A DNA stretch of 64,000 nucleotides, taken from NCBI RefSeq assembly GCF_963678635.1, contig NC_087062.1, positions 1,180,001-1,244,000 of the forward strand, written 5' to 3'. The DNA is from Symsagittifera roscoffensis (taxonomy: Eukaryota; Xenacoelomorpha; Acoela; Convolutidae). Both the position numbers and the translations under genes were made by a program. The notes under the pieces were generated by a model. It made no database searches, was not told the origin of the DNA, and worked only from the letters and a program-made list of their open reading frames with translations. Below, one piece after another: positions 21,498-34,980 of the stretch (within the stretch, counting starts at the first letter, position 1; every line of letters starts with the position of its first letter).

Positions 21498-24400
21498 GCT
21501 TTGTTGTAAGTCGCATCGCTAAAGTCAGTTCTTAAGTCACGCTGTAAGTCTTTTTGTAAATCGCATCGCTAAAGCCATTTGTTATGTCACGCCGTAGGTC
21601 TTTGTGTAAGTCGTATCACTAAATTCAATTCTTAAGTCAAGCTGTAGGCTTTGTTGTAAGTCGCATCGCTAAAGTCAGTTCTTAAGTCACGCTGTAGGTC
21701 ATTTTGTAAATCGCATCGCTGAAGTCATTTGTTATGTCACGCCGTCGTTCTTTTCGCAAGCAGTATTACTAAGTTCAGTTCTTAAGACATACTGTAGGTT
21801 TTTTTGTACATCGCATCGCTGAAAAAACTTTTAGGTCACGCCTTCGGTCTTTTTGTAAGCCGTATCACTAAATTCAGTTCTTAAGTCAAGCTGTAGGCTT
21901 TCTTGTAAGTCGGATCGCTAAAGTCAGTTCTTGAGTCATGCTGTAGATCAATTTGTAAATCGCATCGCTGAACTCGTTTGTTATGTCACGCCGTCGGTCT
22001 TTTTTTAAGCCGTATCACTAAATTCAGTTCTTAAGTCAAGCTGTAGGCTTTCTTGTAAGTCGCATCACTAAAGTCAGTTCTTAAGTCATGCTGTAGGTCG
22101 TTTTGTAAATCGCATCGCTGAATTCTTTCGTTATGTCACGCCGTCGGTCTTTTTGTAAGCCGTATCACTAAATTCATTTCTTAGGTGAGGCTGTAGGCCT
22201 TTTTAAAAGTCGCATCCCTAGAGTCAATTCTTGGGTCACGCTGTATGTCTTTTTGTAAATCACATCGCTGAAGTAATTTGTTATGTCATTCCTTCGGTCT
22301 TTTTGTAAGCCGTATCACTAAGTTCAGTCCTTAAGTCAAGCTGTAGGCTTTGTTGTAAGTCGCATCGCTAAAGTCAGTTCTTAAGTCACGCTGTAGGTCA
22401 TTTTGTAAATCGCATCGCTGAAGTCAATTGTTATGTCACACCTTCGGTCTTTTTGTAACCCGTATCACTAATTTCAGTCCTTAAGTCAAGCTGTAGGCTT
22501 TGTTGTAAGTCGCATCGCTAAAGTCAGTTCTTTAGTCACGCTGTAGGTCATTTTGTAAATCGCATCGCTGAAGTCAATTGTTATGTCATTCCTTCGGTCT
22601 CTTTGTAAGCCGTATCACTAAGTTCAGTCCTTAAGTCAAGCTTTAGGCTTTATTGTAAGTCGCATCGCTAAAGTCAGTTCTTAAGTCACGCTGTAGGTCA
22701 TTTTGTAAATCGCATCGCTGAAGTCAATTGTTATGTCACGCCTTCGGTCTTTTTTTAAGCCGTATCACTATATTCAGTTCTTAAGTCAAGCTGTAGGCTT
22801 TCTTGTAAGTCGCATCACTAAAGTCAGTTCTTAAGTCATGCTGTAGGTCGTTTTGTAAATCGCATCGCTGAATTCTTTCGTTATGTCACGCCGTCGGTCT
22901 TTTTGTAAGCCGTATCACTAAATTCAGTTCTCAAGTCAAGCTGTAGGGTTTCTTGTAAGTCGAATCGCTAAAGTCAGTTCTTGAGTCACGCTAAAGGTCT
23001 TTTTGTAAATCGCATTGCTGAAGTCATTTGTTATGTCACGCCGTCGGTCTTTTTGTAGGCCGTATCACTAAATTCATTTCTTAGGTGAAGCTGTAGGCCT
23101 TGTTAAAAGTCGCATCCCTAGAGTCAACTCTTAGGTCACGCTGTATGTCTTTTTGTAAATCGCGTCGCTGAAGTCATTTGTTATGTCACGCCGTCGGTGT
23201 TTTTGTGAACCTTATCACTAAATTCAGTTCTTAAGTCAAGCTGTAGGTTTGTTGTAAGTCGCATCGCTAAAGTCAGTTCTTAAGTCACGCTGAAAGTTTT
23301 TTTGTAAATCACATCGCTGAAGTCATTTGTTATGTCACGCCGTCGGTCTTTGTGTAAGCCGTATCACTAAATTCAGTTCTTAAGTCAAGCTGTAGACATT
23401 GTTGTAAGTCGCATCACTAAAGTCAGTTCTTAAGTCACGCTGAAAGTCTTTTTGTAAATCACATCGCTGAAGTCATTTGTTATGTCACGCCTTCGGTCTT
23501 TTTGTAAGCCGTATCAACTAAATTCAGTTCTTAAGTCATGCTGTAGGTTTTTTTTGTAAATTGCATCGTCGCTGAAGTAATTTGTTATGTCATTCCTTCG
23601 GTCTTTTTGTAAGCCGTATCACTAAGTTCAGTCCTTAAGTCAAGCTGTAGGCTTTGTTGTAGGTTGCATCGCTAAAGTCAGTTTTTATGTCACGCTGTAG
23701 GTCATTTTGTAAATCGCATCGCTGAAGTCATTTGTTATGTCACGCCTTCGGTCTTTTTGTAAGCCGTATCACTAAATTCAGTTCTTAAGTCAAGCTGTAG
23801 GCTTTGTTGTAAGTAGCATCGCTAAAGTCAATTCTTAAGTCACGCTGTTGTTTTTTTTGTAAATCGCATCGCTGAAACCATTTGTTATGTCACGCCGTCG
23901 GTCTTTGTGTAAGCCGTATCACTAAATTCAGTTCTTAAGTCAAGCTGTAGGCTTTGTTGTAAGTCGCATCGCTAAAGTCAGTTCTTAAGTCACGCTGTAG
24001 GTCATTTTGTAAATCGCATCGTGAAGTCACTTGTTATGTCATTCCTTCGGTCTTTTTGTAAGCCGTATCACTAAGTTCAGTCCTTAAGTCAAGCTGTAGG
24101 CTTTGTTGTAAGTCGCATCGCTAAAGTCAGTTCATAAGTCACGCTGTAGGTCATTTTGTAAATCGCATCGCTGAAGTCAATTGTTATGTCACGCCTTCGG
24201 TCTTTTTTTAAGCCGTATCACTAAATTCAGTTCTTAAGTCAAGCTGTAGGCTTTATTGTAAGTCGCATCACTAAAGTCAGTTCTTAAGTCATGCTGTAGG
24301 TCGTTTTGTAAATCGCATCGCTGAATTCTTTCGTTATGTCACGCCGTCGGTCTTTTTGTAAGCCGTATCACTAAATTCAGTTCTCAAGTCAAGCTGTAGG

Positions 24401-27400
24401 GTTTCTTGTAAGTCGAATCGCTAAAGTCAGTTCTTGAGTCACGCTAAAGGTCTTTTTGTAAATCGCATTGCTGAAGTCATTTGTTATGTCACGCCGTCGG
24501 TCTTTTTGTAGGCCGTATCGTTAAATTCATTTCTTAAGTCAAGCTGTAGGCCTTGTTAAAAGTCGCATCCCTAGAGTCAATTCTTAGGTCACGCGGTATA
24601 TCTTTTTGTAAATCGCGACGCTGAAGTCATTTGTTATGTCACGCCGTCGGTGTTTTTGTGAGCCTTATCACTAAATTCAGTTCTTAAGTCAAGCTGTAGG
24701 TTTGTTGTAAGTCGCATCGCTAAAGTCAGTTCTTAAGTCCCGCTGTAGGTCATTTTGTAAATCGCATCGCTGAAGTCATTTGTTATGTCACGCCTTCGGT
24801 CTTTTTGTAAGCCGTATCAACTAAATTCAGTTCTTAAGTCATGCTGTAGGTTTTTTTTGTAAATTGCATCGTCGCTGAAGTAATTTGTTATGTCATTCCT
24901 TCGGTCTTTTTGTAAGCCGTATCACTAAGTTCAGTCCTTAAGTCAAGCTGTAGGCTTTGTTGTAGGTTGCATCGCTAAAGTCAGTTTTTATGTCACGCTG
25001 TAGGTCATTTTGTAAATCGCATCGCTGAAGTCATTTGTTATGTCACGCCTTCGGTCTTTTTGTAAGCCGTATCACTAAATTCAGTTCTTAAGTCAAGCTG
25101 TAGGCTTTGTTGTAAGTAGCATCGCTAAAGTCAATTCTTAAGTCACGCTGTTGTTTTTTTTGTAAATCGCATCGCTGAAACCATTTGTTATGTCACGCCG
25201 TCGGTCTTTGTGTAAGCCGTATCACTAAATTCAGTTCTTAAGTCAAGCTGTAGGCTTTGTTGTAAGTCGCATCGCTAAAGTCAGTTCTTAAGTCACGCTG
25301 TAGGTCATTTTGTAAATCGCATCGTGAAGTCACTTGTTATGTCATTCCTTCGGTCTTTTTGTAAGCCGTATCACTAAGTTCAGTCCTTAAGTCAAGCTGT
25401 AGGCTTTGTTGTAAGTCGCATCGCTAAAGTCAGTTCATAAGTCACGCTGTAGGTCATTTTGTAAATCGCATCGCTGAAGTCAATTGTTATGTCACGCCTT
25501 CGGTCTTTTTTTAAGCCGTATCACTAAATTCAGTTCTTAAGTCAAGCTGTAGGCTTTATTGTAAGTCGCATCACTAAAGTCAGTTCTTAAGTCATGCTGT
25601 AGGTCGTTTTGTAAATCGCATCGCTGAATTCTTTCGTTATGTCACGCCGTCGGTCTTTTTGTAAGCCGTATCACTAAATTCAGTTCTCAAGTCAAGCTGT
25701 AGGGTTTCTTGTAAGTCGAATCGCTAAAGTCAGTTCTTGAGTCACGCTAAAGGTCTTTTTGTAAATCGCATTGCTGAAGTCATTTGTTATGTCACGCCGT
25801 CGGTCTTTTTGTAGGCCGTATCGTTAAATTCATTTCTTAAGTCAAGCTGTAGGCCTTGTTAAAAGTCGCATCCCTAGAGTCAATTCTTAGGTCACGCGGT
25901 ATATCTTTTTGTAAATCGCGACGCTGAAGTCATTTGTTATGTCACGCCGTCGGTGTTTTTGTGAGCCTTATCACTAAATTCAGTTCTTAAGTCAAGCTGT
26001 AGGTTTGTTGTAAGTCGCATCGCTAAAGTCAGTTCTTAAGTCCCGCTGTAGGTCATTTTGTAAATCGCATCGCTGAAGTCAATTGTTATGTCACGCCTGC
26101 GGTCTTTTTTAAGCCGTATCACTAAATTCAGTTCTGAAGTCAAGCTGTAGGCTTTATTGTAAGTCGCATCACTAAAATCAGTTCTTGAGTCACGCTAAAG
26201 GTCTTTTTGTAAATCGCATTGCTGAAGTCCTTTGTTATGTCACGCCGTCGGTCTTTTTGTAGGCCGTATCACTAAATTCATTTCTTATGTGAAGCTGTAG
26301 GCCTTGTTAAAAGTCGCATCCCTAGAGTCAATTCTTAGGTCACGCTGTATGTCTTTTTGTAAATCGCGTCGCTGAAGTCATTTGTTATGTCACGCCGTCG
26401 GTGTTTTTGTGAGCCTTATCACTAAATTCAGTTCTTAAGTCAAGCTGTAGGTTTGTTGTAAGTCGCATCGCTAAAGTCAGTTCTTAAGTCACGCTGAAAG
26501 TCTTTTTGTAAATCACATCGCTGAAGTCATTTGTTATGTCACGCCGTCGGTCTTTGTGTAAGCCGTATCACTAATTTCAGTTCTTAAGTCAAGCTGTAGA
26601 CATTGTTGTAAGTCGCATCACTAAAGTCAGTTCTTAAGTCACGCTGAAAGTCTTTTTGTAAATCACATCGCTGAAGTCATTTGTTATGTCACTCCTTCGG
26701 TCTTTTTGTAAGCCGTATCACTAAATTCAGTTCTTAAGTCATGCTGTAGGTTTTTTTTTGTAAATTGCATCGTCGCTGAAGTAATTTGTTATGCCATTCC
26801 TTCGGTCTTTTTGTAAGCCGTATCACTAAGTTCAGTCCTTAAGTCAAGCTGTAGGCTTTGTTGTAAGTCGCATCGCTAAAGTCAGTTTTTAAGTCACGCT
26901 GTAGGTCATTTTGTAAATCGCATCGCTGAAGTCAATTGTTATGTCACGCCTTCGGTCTTTTTGTAAGCCGTATCACTAAATTCAGTTCTTAAGTCAAGCT
27001 GTAGGCTTTCTAGTAAGTAGCATCGCTAAATTCAATTCTTAAGTCACGCTGTAGTTTTTTTTGTAAATCGCATCGCTGAAACCATTTGTTATGTCACGCC
27101 GTCGGTCTTTGTGTAAGCCGTATCATTAAATTCAGTTCTTAAGTCAAGCTGTAGGCTTTGTTGTAAGTCGCATCGCTAAAGTCAGTTCTTAAGTCACGCT
27201 GTAGGTCATTTTGTAAATCGCATCGTGAAGTCACTTGTTATGTCACGCCTTCGGTCTTTTTGTAAGACGTATCACTAAATTCAGTTCTTAAGTCAAGCTT
27301 TAGGCTTTGTTGTAAGTCGCATCGCTAAAGTCAGTTCTTAAGTCACGCTGTAGGTCATTTTGTAAATCGCATCGCTGAAGTCATTTGTTATGTCACGCCT

Positions 27401-27696
27401 TCGGTCTTTTTGTAAGCCGTATCACTAAATTCAGTTCTTAAGTCAAGCTGTAGGCTTTCTTGTAATTCGCATCGCTAAAGTCAATTCTTAAGTCACGCTG
27501 TAGGTTTTTTTTAAATCGCATCGCTGAAACCATTTGTTATGTCACGCCGTCGGTCTTTGTGTAAGCCTTATCACTAAAGTCAGTTCTTAAGTCACGCTGA
27601 AGGTCTTCTTTGTAAATCACATTGCTGAAGCCACTTGTTATGTCACATCTTTGGTCTTTTTGTAGGCCGTATCACTTATTTTATTTCTTAAGTCGT
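21498..27696. repeat. 50-bp satellite, longest array
   Basis: About 6.2 kb. The left part matches 9121-14500 of the first copy, minus a 1,350-bp block. A further internal duplication at an offset of about 1,303 bp repeats sequence from about 23491 at 24794 onward. The array becomes more divergent toward 27600 and then passes directly into TATG repeat. Confidence 0.92.
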
Positions 27697-29004
27697 GTAT
27701 TTATGAATGTATGTATGTATGTATGTATGTATGTATGTATGTATGTATGTATGTATGTATGTATGTATGTATGTATGTATGTATGTATGTATGTATGTAT
27801 GTATGTATGTATGTATGTATGTATGTATGTATTTATGTATGTGTGTATGTATGTATGTATGTATGTATGTATGTATGTATGTATGTATGTATGTATGTAT
27901 GTATGTATGTATGTATGTATGTATGTATGTATGTATGTATGTATGTATGTATGTATGTATGTATGTATGTATGTATGTATGTATGTATGTATGTATGTAT
28001 GTATGTATGTATGTATGTATGTATGTATGTATGTATGTATGTATGTATGTATGTATGTATGTATGTATGTATGTATGTATGTATGTATGTATGTATGTAT
28101 GTATGTATGTATGTATGTATGTATGTATGTATGTATGTATGTATGTATGTATGTATGTATGTATGTATGTATGTATGTATGTATGTATGTATGTATGTAT
28201 GTATGTATGTATGTATGTATGTATGTATGTATGTATGTATGTATGTATGTATGTATGTATGTATGTATGTATGTATGTATGTATGTATGTATGTATGTAT
28301 GTATGTATGTATGTATGTATGTATGTATGTATGTATGTATGTATGTATGTATGTATGTATGTATGTATGTATGTATGTATGTATGTATGTATGTATGTAT
28401 GTATGTATGTATGTATGTATGTATGTATGTATGTATGTATGTATGTATGTATGTATGTATGTATGTATGTATGTATGTATGTATGTATGTATGTATGTAT
28501 GTATGTATGTATGTATGTATGTATGTATGTATGTATGTATGTATGTATGTATGTATGTATGTATGTATGTATGTATGTATGTATGTATGTATGTATGTAT
28601 GTATGTATGTATGTATGTATGTATGTATGTATGTATGTATGTATGTATGTATGTATGTATGTATGTATGTATGTATGTATGTATGTATGTATGTATGTAT
28701 GTATGTATGTATGTATGTATGTATGTATGTATGTATGTATGTATGTATGTATGTATGTATGTATGTATGTATGTATGTATGTATGTATGTATGTATGTAT
28801 GTATGTATGTATGTATGTATGTATGTATGTATGTATGTATGTATGTATGTATGTATGTATGTATGTATGTATGTATGTATGTATGTATGTATGTATGTAT
28901 GTATGTATGTATGTATGTATGTATGTATGTATGTATGTATGTATGTATGTATGTATGTATGTCTGTATGTATGTATGTATGTTATATATGTATGTATGTA
29001 TGTA
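27697..29004. repeat. Long, nearly perfect (TATG)n microsatellite
   Basis: About 1.3 kb, some 320 tetranucleotide units. The only clear interruptions are near 27832-27843 and 28962, and a TTATATATG near the right end. Because TATG has no stop in several frames, long open frames exist on both strands (runs of Met-Tyr-Val-Cys or Tyr-Ile-His-Thr). I regard these as non-coding. Confidence 0.95.
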
Positions 29005-30370
29005 TTGCAAACAATTCTTAAAGCAAGCAATCAATACCTAGTAGACCCATATCGATAAAATGGGTGAGACCAGGACGCGCCTTGGTTCGGTAGATGCGAA
29101 CTACTATCCCTCACTTGATCAAATCCTGTCTGCTCATGATGATGATCTAAACAAGTTCCTAAGCAAAACGAAAAAAGACAACATTGTTCAACAAAAAAGA
29201 GAGCATTCAGAATGACCTTTTTGCTATCAAAACTTCAATAAAAAATTGCGCAATGTCAGAAACGCCGTCAGCAGGGGAAACCTCCAAGGGTAGCTATATC
29301 TCAGCACTGTTGAAACAGAAAAACTCCGAAGATGATAAAATATGTGAGGTGAGGATCTTCGGTAAACCGGAGTTCAAATCTCTCAGCTCTGAAAAGAAGC
29401 CCAGACATCTAGACATACAAAAAAAGCAATAACATCAGCAACACGTATGGGAAAATTCAGACCTGAGTCGATAAGACCAAGAACATTTTTAATCATGTTC
29501 AGCGACAAAATGACTGCGTACAAGGTACTTGCGAGTGACTTCAGACTGAAGCAATACAATGGTACCACAGACGGACGAAAAATTCGAAGTGTACATCAGC
29601 AAATCGTTGAATAAGACCGAGCAAGAAAAAGAACGCAAAGTCTTGAAAAAAAGAAGAAGTCTGATCGAAGAAAACACAGATCCTAGCCGATTAAAAAATC
29701 GTAATTTAGAACTCTTCCTAGATGGAGCAGTAGTAGATTTAAGTGAATGTTGACTTTCTTTGAGTTACGAAACTGACCTATTTACTGATTATTCGATTCT
29801 TACTTTTAATACCCGAAGCTTAGTGAACTTAAGTAGGCGCACATCTCTATCAAACTTTGTCTTCACAAACAACTTTGACATCATCTGTTTAAGCAAAACA
29901 TGGCTCACAATTAACATCAGCGACTCCGAACTATTCCTCCCTGGCTTCAATATCTTTCGGTCTGACAGAAACACCAAACAAAATTAAAAACAGCCCACGG
30001 TGGGGTCCTTATTGCAACAAAGTATGCACTAAAATGCTATGAAATCTTTCCTTCTGACCAATTTCAAGGTTATTGCACCGCTATATTCTGGGAATCTTCC
30101 GAAGCCACATTACTAATTGCCACATGCTATTTCCCCCCTCCTAACAGCAATTATTATTTGGATCCCTTCCATATTTGTCAGCTAATGGACTTCTTGTCGA
30201 ACTGCAATGCAAATCATCGCATAATAAACAAAAAGGCGTGACCAGTCAACTTTAATCGTTCTACAATTGACTGGTCCATTCAAACCTCAGAACCACTCCA
30301 TCAATGTATATTTGACAAAATAGATGAATTAAGCTTAACTCAAACTGTTCATTTCAAAACAACAAACGCT
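29005..30370 (+). pseudogene. Degenerate LINE: ORF1 and endonuclease (5' portion)
   Basis: Directly after the TATG array, an ATG at 29060 opens an ORF1 reading MGETRTRLGS that shifts frame near 29180-29212 and again after 29430. Blocks typical of the LINE ORF1 RNA-binding region follow: RPRTFLIMFSDKMTAYKVL, then KSLNKTEQEKERKVLKKRR. ORF1 stops at about 29753. The endonuclease domain begins close behind (LTFNTRSLVNL, DIICLSKTWL, FNIFRSDRNTK), has a stop near 29985, then GGVLIATKYA. The GDFN motif is replaced by an insertion of about 18 bp at 30230-30249. The copy ends at the same point as 2606-3335 and is inactive. Its family position is inferred from motif order only. Confidence 0.8.
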
Positions 30371-30483
30371 AATATACTTTATTTTTATTATTATGGTTAT
30401 TATTATTATTAAGATTATTATTATTATGTATGCATGTACGTATACATGTATGTATGTATGTGTGTATAAATGTATGTATGTAT
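30371..30483. repeat. (ATT)n and (TATG)n microsatellites
   Basis: ATT-rich sequence followed by TATG repeats, joining satellite at GCTTTGTTGTAAG. Same order as at 3336-3453. Confidence 0.85.
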
Positions 30484-33400
30484 GCTTTGTTGTAAGTCGC
30501 ATCGCCAAAGTCAGTTCTTAAGTCACACTGAAGCTCTTTTTGTAAATTGCATCGCTGAAGTCATTTGTTATGTCACGCCGTCGCTTTTTTTTGTAGGTCG
30601 TATCACTAAATTCAATTCTTAGGTCATGTTGTAGGTTTTTTGTAAATTGCATCGTCGCTGAAGTAATTTTTTATGTCACTCCTTCGGTCTTTTTGTAAGC
30701 CGTATCACTAAATTCAGTTCTTAATTCAAGCTGTAGGCTTTGTTGTAAGTCGCATCGCTAAAGTCAGTACTTAAGTCACGCTGTAGGTCATTTTGTAAAT
30801 AGCATCATTGAAGTCATTTGTTATGTCACGCCTTCGGTCTTTTTGTAGGCCGTATCACTAAATTCAATTCTTAAGTCAAGCTGTAGGCTTTCTTGTAAGT
30901 CGGATCGCTAAAGTCAGTTCTTGAGTCATGCTGTAGGTCATTTTGTAAATCGCATCGCTGAACTCGTTTGTAATGTCACGCCGTCGGTCTTTTTGTAAGC
31001 CGTATCCCTAAATTCAGTTCTCAAGTCAAGCTGTAGGCTTTCTTGTAAGTCGCATCGCTAAAGTCAGTTCTTAAGTCACGCTGTAGGTCATTTTGTAAAT
31101 CGCATCATTGAAGTCATTTGTTATGTCACGCCGCCGGTCTTTTTGTAAGCCGTATCACTAAATTCAGTTCTCAAGTCAAGCTGTGGGCTTTCTTGTAAGC
31201 CGCATCGCTAAAGTCAGTTCTTGAGTCACGCTAAAGTTTTTTTTGTAAATCGCATTGCTGAAGTCATTTGTTATGTCACGCCGTCGGTCTTTTTGTAGGC
31301 CGTATCACTAAATTCATTTTTTAGGTGAGGCTGTAGGCCTTGCTGTAATCCGCATCCCTAGAGTCAGTTCTTACGTCACGCTGTAAGTTTTATTGTAAAT
31401 CGCATCGCTGAAGTCATTTGTTATGTCACGCCGTCGGTGTTTTTGTGAGCCTTATCACTAAATTCAGTTCTTAGTCAAGCTGTAGGCTTTCTTGTAAGTC
31501 GCATCCCTAAAGTCAGTTCTTAAGTCACGCTGTAAGTCCTTTTGTAAATCGCATCGCTGAAGTCATTTATATGTCACGCCGTCGGTTTTTTTTGTGAGCC
31601 TTATCACTAAATTCAGAACTTAAGTCAAGCTTTAGGTTTGTTTTAAGTCGCATCGCTAAAGTCAGTTCTTAAGTCAAGTTGTAGGTTTATTGTAAGTCGC
31701 ATCGCTAAAGTCAGTTCTTAAGTCACGCTGTAGCTTTTTTTTGTAAATTGCATCGCTGAAACCATTTGATATGTCACGCCGTCGGTCTTTGTGTAAGCCG
31801 TATCACTAAATTCAGTTCTTAAGTCAAGCTGTAGACTTTGTTGTAGGTCGCATCACTAAAGTCAGTTCCTAAGTCACGCTGAAGGTGTTTTTGTAAATCG
31901 CATCGCTGAAGTCATCTGTTATGTCACGCCTTCGGTCTTTTTGTAAGCCGTATCACTAAACTCAATTCTTAAGTCAAGCTGTAGGCTTTCTTCTAAGTCG
32001 CATCGCTTAACACAGTTCTTGAGTCACGCTGTAGGTCATTTTGTAAATCGCATCGCTGAAGTCAGTTCTTAAGTCAAGTTGTAGGTTTATTGTAAGTCGC
32101 ATCGCTAAAATCAGTTCTTAAGTCACGCTGTAGGTTTTTTTTTGTAAATTGCATCGCTGAAACCATTTGATATGTCACGCCGTCGGTATTTTTGTAAGCC
32201 GTATCACTAATTTCAGTTCTCAGTCAAGCTGTAGGCTTTCTTGTAAGTCGCATCGCTAAAGTCAGTTCTTAGGTCACGCTGTAGGTCATTTTGTAACTCG
32301 CATCGCTGAAGTCATTTGTTATGTCACGCCGTCGTTCTTTTTGTAAGCCGTATCACTAAATTCAGTTCTTAGGTCAAGCTGTAGGCTTTCTTGTAAGTCG
32401 CATCGCTAATGTCAGTTCTTGAGTCACGCTGTAGGCCTTTTTGTAAATCGCATCGCTGAAGTCATTTGTTATGTCAAGCCGTCGGTCTTCTTGTAGGCCG
32501 TATCACTAAATTCATTTCTTAAGTCAAGCTGTAGGTTTGTTGTAAATCGCATTCCTAAAGTCAGTTCTTAAGTCACGCTGTAAGTCTTTTTTGTAAATCG
32601 CATCAGTGAAGTCATTTGTTATGGCACGCCGTCGGTCTTTGTGTAAGCCGTATCACTAAATTCAGTTCTTAAGTCAAGCTGTAGACTTTGTTGTAAGTCG
32701 CATCGCTAAAGTCAGTTCTTAAGTCACGTTGTAGGTCTTTTTGTAAATCGCATCGCTGAAGTAGTTTGTTATGTCACGCCGTCGGTGTTTTTGTAAGCTC
32801 TATCACTAAATTCAATTCTTGAGTCACGCTGTAGGTCCTGTTGTAAGTCGCATATTTTTAGTCAACTCTTACGTGATTTTGTAGGTCTTGTTGTCAGTCG
32901 TATAGCTTAAGTCAGTTCTTAAGTCAATTTGTAGGTCTTGTTGTAAGTCGCTTCGCTAAAGTCAGTTTTTAAGTCACGCTGTAGGTCTTTTTGTAAATCG
33001 TATCGCTGAAGTCATTTGTTATGTCACGCCGTCGGTATTTGGAAGCCGTATCCAGTTCTTAAGTCAAGCTGTAGGCTTTGTTGTAAGTCGCATCGCTAAA
33101 GTCAGTTCTTAAGTGACGCTGTAGGTTTTTTTTTAAAATCGCATCGCTGAAATAATTTTTACGTCACGTGTCGGTAATTTTGTAAGCCGTATCACTAAAT
33201 TTATTTCTTGAGTCACGCTGTAGGTCTTGTTGTAAGTCGCATAACTTAAGTCAGTTCTTAAGTCACGCTGAAGGTCTTTTTGCAAATCGCATCGCTGAAG
33301 TCATTTGTTATGTCACGCCGTCGGTTTTTTTGTTAGCCGTATCACTAAATTCAGTTCTTAAGTCAAGCTGTAGGCTTTCTTGTAAGTCGCATCACTAAAG

Positions 33401-33562
33401 TCAGTTCTTAAGTCACGCTGAAAGTCTTTTTGCAAATCGCTTCGCTGAAGTCATTTGTTATGTCACGCCGTCGGTTTTTTTGTTAGCCGTATCACTTAAT
33501 TCAGTTTTTAACTCAAGCTGTAGGCTTTGTTGTAAGTCGCATCGCTAAGGTCAGTTCTTAAG
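30484..33562. repeat. 50-bp satellite, right-hand divergent array
   Basis: About 3 kb of the same satellite with many more substitutions and small indels than inner arrays. The 150-bp order is often broken and monomer lengths vary. The last monomer ends near GTTCTTAAGTTAC, where unique sequence starts. More decay at an array edge is what is expected when homogenisation is weak there. Confidence 0.9.
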
Positions 33563-34980
33563 TTACTGTACAGCAAAAGCAACAACTAAAACTCAATAAA
33601 TTCACACATTTAAATAACAGAAACAACCATGGGCATCGAAGCACGATATATGAAATTGATAAAACTAAAAATATGAGCGTAAAATTAAGCGTAAGTTTTA
33701 AGAAGCTAACAAAGCAGAATAGACCGCTAAACCTAATTCGATGGGAATTGCGATGGGGAGCCAAGAGCTTTAAATTCTCGGCCACACTGCAAGCACTTGC
33801 TGGTCTTCGTCTGTGTGAACAGCGCCGGTGCTTTCTTTGAAAGCTTCTCGCTATTGCAAGAATATAGGTTGGGAATAGCAAAACTACATGCATATTAAAA
33901 TTTTTGTCGGAACGATCAAAGAGAATGAAAGAACAAAAGAATAACAAAGGAAGCGTCCTTGTTGCGGAATCCACTAACAATTCACAAAATGCTCAGTTTG
34001 GCCTGGTAATGTACTCAACTTCCTGCGACGTGTCTGTGCGTTATCTGATTTGCAGCAAAAAACTCAAACAGAAGCTTTAAATTTTTTCATATCAGCGGTC
34101 AAGTTCTCTTTAAAGGTAGGTAGATTAAATTAATCAACCAGTTCTATTAAAACAAATTAGTTGGTTAGAGTTACAAAGCATCAGAAAAGTATCATTAGTT
34201 TATACAAAAAGCACGAATTCAGTATTTAATAAGGTGCACCTATAGTTTTCCAGGAAAAACATTGAAATTTTTTTTACTCTACTGGCTGATAAAATGACTA
34301 TCCGAGCTCTTCAGAAAAACAAAAACAAAATATTTTTCTAAGAAAATTTGTTTAAGGTTTTCAATTTTCATTTTTTTAAAATCTGGTGAAATTTATTCAT
34401 CTTGATTCATCCAATTTTCCTTATTAGCCTATTTGGTGGTTTTTTATGCCGATCATCCAAACTGACTATGGTGTATATTAGCTGGTCACAAAACAGAATC
34501 TTAGAGTACCCTTCAAAATTTGTCTATTTTTTGCTCATGCATGCAATTTTTGAACAACTTGATATCTGGTAACTTTTGTCACCACAAAAAAAAACAGCAG
34601 AAGTATTGTTATCAATTCATTGCATGATGTGAAAGAATTTTAATGTTGTGGTGTAGCAAACTGACACAAGCTTATGTCTAAATCGAAACAGAGTATTAAA
34701 CGATTTATGTGGGGACTGTTCTCATGCCCGAAAAACCGATAGGCGGGAAAATTCCAACCAATCAACTTTCGAATTGCCCAAAATTGTTTTCATTTTCACA
34801 GTTCTATCTTTCGAGCTTATGACTATTTAATTTTAATTGGCCAACATTCATTTTTCTGCATTCGTTCTCTCGGTCAAACAGGGATTCTCCAATTTTGTCT
34901 CGTTGCTTATGTGCTTGGTTTGTGATTGGTTAACGAATATTTCAGGATCTCGGCTTTTAGGGTGTCAATCATCAGATTTG
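33563..34980. other. Unique AT-rich sequence, no supported gene
   Basis: No repeat family or gene recognised. The open frame at 33558-33980 (minus) has low-complexity hydrophobic content, starts inside satellite, and has no family motif. Confidence 0.5.

Noticed and set aside
27622-29058. Open frames of over 430 codons on both strands
   Set aside because: They are translations of the TATG microsatellite (four-residue repeats in every frame) and have no gene-like composition.
33558-33980. 140-codon minus-strand frame
   Set aside because: Low-complexity hydrophobic content, no motif, and it overlaps the end of the satellite.
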